From Brachynemurus nebulosus (Eukaryota; Arthropoda; Insecta; Neuroptera; Myrmeleontidae): 64,000 nucleotides of DNA. Below the pieces are notes generated by a model. It was not told where the DNA came from. It searched no databases and saw nothing but the letters and a program-made list of their open reading frames with translations. The stretch lies in contig JAPWDM010000017.1 in the NCBI GenBank assembly GCA_035578155.1, positions 6,716,828 through 6,780,827 on the forward strand. The letters are read 5' to 3'. Numbering within the stretch: the stretch's first letter is position 1; each line of letters begins with the position of its first letter. Shown here piece after piece: positions 61,947-64,000 of this stretch. Position numbers and translations under genes: made by a program.

Positions 61947-64000
61947 ATGCCTAAACCTTACCCCACTGCTAAAAGTATTAAATTCCTGAAGAAAAACGAC
62001 GGTTTATCGTTTAATTCAGATTCAAATACATCAAGTAGTTGTGACTTCGCTAATAATATTGAAATTATTAATAATATTGAATCAAACAATTTAAGTGAAA
62101 ATTTAGAAAATATGGCACAACCTAGACTAGTATCTATCGATCAATCAGCTAACGCAGTAGAAACTTTATTAAAAAACTTTCAAATCCCTGATTTTATTAA
62201 AACAATTATTCCTTATGACGGCAATAGAAGTAATTTGTTTAATTTTATCGATAGCGTTGATATGGCTGTTGGTCTATTATTTAGTTTAGTTGACGATAAT
62301 TTAAAAAACCTTTATAGTAACGAAATTAGAAAAAAAATAATAGGTCCAGCAAATGACGTACTAAATCAGTATGGTAGAGTGAGAAATTGGGATAGCATCA
62401 AAAAATTTTAATAGGGCATTATGCAGATAAGAGAGATGAATATAGTTTGGCTCGAGATTTATACTCGCTAACTCAAAGAAATCAATCGGTTGAATTATTC
62501 TTTAGTAGAGTTAATGAAGTATTAGCCCAACTTATAAATAATATTTCTCTAACGAATACTGACGAGACTGTTAAGAAAGTCAAAATAGAACTTTATAATC
62601 AAGCAGCACTAGATTGTTTTCTAACAGGACTTAATAGAAATATAGGAAACATTGTTCGTGCTTTCCAGCCTAAGACACTTGGAGAAGCATGGCAATGTGT
62701 ACAGAGGGAATTAAACGTTTATTACAAACAAACTCAATACGGAAACGTTAGGCCGCAACCAGAAGACACTAACACACCACCGAAACAAATTATTCGTCAC
62801 GTATACACACCTACACAACCACAAATTCCACATACACCAAGACAACATTTTAATACGAATATACAACCTGTTCAAAACGTATTCGGAAACCATCCTTGTT
62901 TAGAATATGTACCCCAAAATCAAAGAGTTTACAATAATTTTAATCAAAATCGACCTCAACAAAATTACCATACAATACAGCAAAGTCCAGTCCGTCCGCA
63001 ACAACAAACACAACCTAATAGGTTTACCCCCGAACCTATGGATACAACGTCAGGTAATACTAGACGAATCAATAATAATAACCATCCATTTAGACAAACG
63101 GAACCACCCAGGGTAATTTCAAAAGAATTGTTCAATACTGAAAATAATTGTTACGAACAGAAATACTATTACGAACCAACAGAAACAGAAATAGAATCAA
63201 CAAATCCGTTAGAATATCAATTCAACGAAGAACCCAAATCAGTGGAATTCGACCAAACTGACCTAAACAACATAAACTACGAATCCGCCGGATACGTAGA
63301 ATTAAATTTACAACAGACCAAGAACGGGACGTTACCATACATAATAATAAAAAACGGACCACAGAGACTAAAATTCTTAATAGATACAGGAGCTGACAAT
63401 AATTTTATAGACCCAAAGCATGTTGAAAATCTAACTTTAATCCCGACAGACGTAGAAGTAAAAACGGCACTCAAAACACACAAAATTAATAATAAAATAC
63501 GCATCTCATACTTAAACGAATTAGATAACACAGAGCCATTAGAATTTCTCGTATTTAAATTTCATTATTATTTCGATGGCATCATAGGAAACCAAACATT
63601 GAGACAATTGAAAACAAAAATAAACTACAATAAGCATACAATACAATTCGGGCGAGCTATTAACCGACTATATTACAAATCGTGCATGACACCGATAGTT
63701 TTTACATTAGAATCACAGAAACAAAACATGATTGAAGTATCCACTTTAATAAAAAATGGAGACATACTGACCCCTACTATTAAACTAAATCCCCAAGTAA
63801 AAACTGCTAATAGAATATACACTGCACATAAAAAACAAAAACAAACGTTAATAAAAAACAACAATAAACGAAACGATCCACCACAACTAAACATAGGAGA
63901 CACAGTTTATGTTAAAAATATACAACGTAACACGAAATTATTACCTCCGTACAATGCAAAAAAAGTAACTGACGACAATAAATTAACCTTTAAAACAAAG
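61947..64000 (+). pseudogene. 17.6-like retroelement gag and protease joined to an integrase tail
   Basis: Gag starts at 61947 (MPKPYPTAKSIKFLK), with a capsid-like region to 62400. One base is off in an A/T run at 62401-62410. The next frame then stays open for 531 codons from 62408 to the window end. It begins ADKRDEYSLARDLYSLTQ, passes a Gln/Asn/Pro-rich segment (62740-63110) and reaches a protease (FLIDTGADNNFIDPK near 63380-63425; FDGIIGNQTL near 63575). About 70 residues later it reads NIGDTVYVKNIQRNTKLLPP, an integrase C-terminal motif. RT, RNase H and the integrase core, normally over 2.5 kb, are absent. So this is a deletion derivative that kept its frame. The element continues past the window. 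Env cannot be judged. Confidence 0.88.

Noticed and set aside
62396..62411. Programmed -1 frameshift in gag of the 61-kb retroelement
   Set aside because: AAATTTT has the X XXY YYZ shape, but the zero frame divides it AAA TTT rather than A AAT TTT. The site is in the middle of gag, where no shift is expected. A one-base indel in the A6T4 run is simpler.

Overview
The window is eukaryotic nuclear DNA, very AT-rich and almost entirely made of mobile-element debris. The mix of families (BEL/Pao, Ty3/gypsy of the 17.6/297 type with a tRNA-Ser-like primer site, Tc1/mariner-like, hAT, FLYWCH-MULE, a Crypton-like tyrosine recombinase, MADF and Helitron-like ends) points to an arthropod, most likely an insect. 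I cannot name the species. I see no intact host gene, no rRNA and no CRISPR. The only non-transposon candidate is a small single-exon gene with its own TATA box and poly(A) signals at 49.6-50.25 kb, broken by one frameshift.

Layout. 0-7.3 kb: decayed BEL/Pao pol, then a gypsy pol split by a 2.2 kb nested insertion. 7.3-10.6 kb: a second copy of the K repeat, then a broken tyrosine recombinase. 10.8-23 kb: nested terminal-inverted-repeat (TIR) elements (N, B, C) and repeat families A, D, E and M, joined at (AT)n arrays. 23-36 kb: palindromic F elements, a gypsy element with one LTR and no gag, element J, more K, and an HTH transposase remnant. 36.6-45 kb: hAT elements with visible 8-bp target duplications and a foldback element with a 9-bp duplication. 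45-51 kb: a small inverted-repeat element, a tRNA-Thr-like unit in tandem, a 2.2 kb element with 470-bp TIRs, and the 49.7 kb gene. 51-57 kb: Tc1 debris, a Helitron-like element, a MADF fragment and a MULE tail. 57-61 kb: A/D repeat and a near-complete FLYWCH-MULE gene. 61.2-64 kb: a 17.6-like retroelement whose frame joins gag and protease to the integrase tail.

The unifying feature is some 18 long (AT)n arrays. Many lie at a fixed point within a repeat family. Several TA-targeting elements (B, N, F, J) and two LTR elements whose relatives favour TATATA sit in or beside these arrays. Repeat A-(AT)n-D occurs once whole (57.5-59.1 kb) and once with element B inside its AT array (13.8-18.0 kb), which is a filled/empty-site pair within the window.
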